Shown here piece by piece: positions 6,126 to 6,622 of a stretch of 6,622 nucleotides of DNA. Source of the stretch: Nanobdellota archaeon. Lineage in GTDB: Archaea; Nanobdellota; Nanobdellia; Woesearchaeales; JAUYGA01. Numbering within the stretch: position 1 is the first letter of the stretch; every line of letters starts with the position of its first letter. The stretch spans positions 1-6,622 of the forward strand of contig JAUYGA010000137.1 in the NCBI GenBank assembly GCA_030690755.1, read 5' to 3'. The notes under the pieces are model-generated. The model was not told the DNA's origin and made no database searches. It saw only the letters and a program-made list of their open reading frames with translations. A program made the position numbers and the translations under genes.

Positions 6126-6445
6126 GTTATTGAAAAGTCGAAGGGCACTATCAACTTGTGAAGCCCTTGATGCGATTTAGCGAGCAATTTTCGGAGTTTC
6201 AGAGCAGAATAATCAAGACGTAATCGTGGAGTGGGGTTTGGTGACTTGTCGAACAACGTGAGACTCGCTAGTCACCAACACCCCACACTAACCTCGCAGT
6301 CGCTGAACGAAGTGAACGCGATGCCAAACTCTGTTTCAGCACCTACAGGCGAAACTGTAGTTTCAGAGAGAAAATTGCAATAATAAAAAGACTTGAAAGG
6401 CTGAACCGATAGTGCCCTGAGCGAATGCGAAGACTTTTCAATAAC
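6126..6445. repeat. Nested long inverted repeats enclosing a non-coding element
   Basis: The outer arms GTTATTGAAAAGTC (6126-6139) and GACTTTTCAATAAC (6432-6445) are perfectly complementary over 14 bp. The inner arms AGGGCACTATC (6142-6152) and GATAGTGCCCT (6408-6418) are perfectly complementary over 11 bp. They are separated by 2 bases on the left and 13 on the right. A 7-base direct repeat CTATTGC flanks the whole (6113-6119 and 6448-6454), as a target-site duplication would, although it does not abut the arms exactly (6 extra bases on the left, 2 on the right). Confidence 0.9.
6126..6445 (+). ncRNA. Candidate large structured RNA (or MITE-like element) with no recognised family
   Basis: About 320 bases with no convincing reading frame, visibly richer in G+C than its AT-rich flanks. 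Inside the two terminal helices are: CTTGAT/ATCAAG (6166-6171 with 6212-6217); a stem of 15 pairs with a single bulge (6231-6245 with 6271-6286), capped by a small TTGT-CGA-ACAA hairpin (6246-6256); GCA-G-TCGC with GCGATGC (6296-6303 with 6318-6324); and CTACAG-GCGAAA-CTGTAG (6343-6360), supported by CTCTG/CAGAG (6329-6333 with 6364-6368). This multibranched layout suggests selection for RNA folding. The plus strand is chosen because a TATA-like element lies about 25 bases before the left arm, but the right flank is also AT-rich, so the strand is uncertain. I see no signature of tRNA, SRP RNA, RNase P RNA or 5S rRNA. A non-autonomous transposable element is an equal alternative. Confidence 0.45.
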
Positions 6446-6512
6446 ACCTATTGCGGAAATTTAATTTAAAAATATAAGGAAGAAGAAAATTATCTAAAAC
6501 TTGTTAATTAAG

Positions 6513-6520
6513 TTTAAATA
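6513..6520 (+). promoter_or_regulatory. TATA box of the DUF1653-like gene
   Basis: TTTAAATA is centred about 26.5 bases before the ATG at 6543, consistent with a leaderless transcript. The stretch 6455-6542 is otherwise plain AT-rich spacer. Confidence 0.6.
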
Positions 6521-6542
6521 AAAAACCCTTCTTCTATAATTG

Positions 6543-6622
6543 ATGGCCAAGCGTAAAAAAAAATCACTCACATGCAAATTTAAAAGCGGCATTTATCAAC
6601 ATTACAAAGGAAACCATTATCA
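6543..6622 (+). CDS. DUF1653-like small protein, N-terminal fragment (cut by window end)
   Basis: The first 26 complete codons read MAKRKKKSLTCKFKSGIY followed by QHYKGNHY, then the window ends. The GxYxHYKGNxY pattern is the opening signature of the DUF1653 family, small proteins of unknown function that are usually 70-90 residues long. A basic Lys/Arg-rich N-terminal tail precedes it. The start is supported by a TATA box at leaderless spacing. The gene lies just downstream of the structured element and reads away from it. Family assignment rests on a short fragment. Confidence 0.7.
   Translation, partial: MAKRKKKSLTCKFKSGIYQHYKGNHY

Noticed and set aside
6126..6445. Structured element as RNase P RNA or SRP RNA
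   Set aside because: The size and terminal helix fit, but the conserved RNase P blocks (GAGGAAAGUCC-like near the 5' helix, ACAGAA-like near the 3' end) and the SRP helix 8 motif (GGAA...AGCA) are not seen on the plus strand.
6126..6445. Bulge-helix-bulge intron or rRNA-processing stem
   Set aside because: The two terminal helices are offset by 2 and 13 bases, not by the 3-base bulges around a 4-bp helix required by the archaeal splicing endonuclease, and there is no exon or rRNA on either side.
6126..6445. CRISPR array or tRNA gene
   Set aside because: There are no regularly spaced direct repeats, no TTC-type T-loop and no cloverleaf. Recurring GTTTCAGAG and GCTGAAC motifs are short and probably reflect alternative pairing partners.
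6612..6622. AACCATTATCA at the window end, matching the left half of the operator region at 841-851
   Set aside because: It lies in the coding sequence of the DUF1653-like gene (codons for Asn-His-Tyr), the right half-site is not visible, and an 11-base match in AT-rich DNA is not convincing.

Overview
The window looks archaeal, most likely from an AT-rich DPANN-type genome (Woesearchaeota- or Pacearchaeota-like; the phylum is inferred, not proven). The reasons are a TrmB-family regulator, TATA boxes of the TTTAAATA kind centred about 26 bases before start codons (leaderless transcripts), a GAGGTG Shine-Dalgarno site before one gene, T-tracts after several stop codons, and a DUF1653-type partial gene. 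Intergenic DNA is very AT-rich.

Layout. A TrmB-like regulator (17-751, minus) is divergent from a 489-residue radical SAM protein (861-2330, plus). The radical SAM protein carries a SPASM-like cysteine cluster and, unusually, a C-terminal MaoC-like hotdog domain. The 109 bases between the two genes hold two promoters, nested inverted repeats and a perfect TTATCA-AG-TGATAA palindrome next to the radical SAM start, so the regulator probably controls its neighbour. Then, convergent to the radical SAM gene, come a secreted Cys-containing repeat protein (2444-4345, minus), a 56-residue double-CxxC zinc ribbon (4443-4613, minus) and pyruvate kinase (4673-6076, minus). The last gene, a DUF1653-like protein (6543 to window end, plus), is cut off.

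The most unusual part is 6113-6454. It has no credible gene but forms an elaborate fold: a perfect 14-bp inverted repeat encloses a second perfect 11-bp one, and inside these lie several hairpins. The whole is flanked by a 7-base direct repeat, CTATTGC. A TATA-like element lies 26 bases before its left end. It is either an undescribed structured RNA of about 320 nt or a small non-autonomous mobile element. It shows no signature recognisable as tRNA, 5S rRNA, SRP RNA or RNase P RNA.

Apart from the regulator and radical SAM pair, nothing suggests that the genes form one pathway. Pyruvate kinase is a housekeeping glycolytic gene. The zinc ribbon and the secreted protein follow it on the same strand, but each appears to have its own promoter signals.
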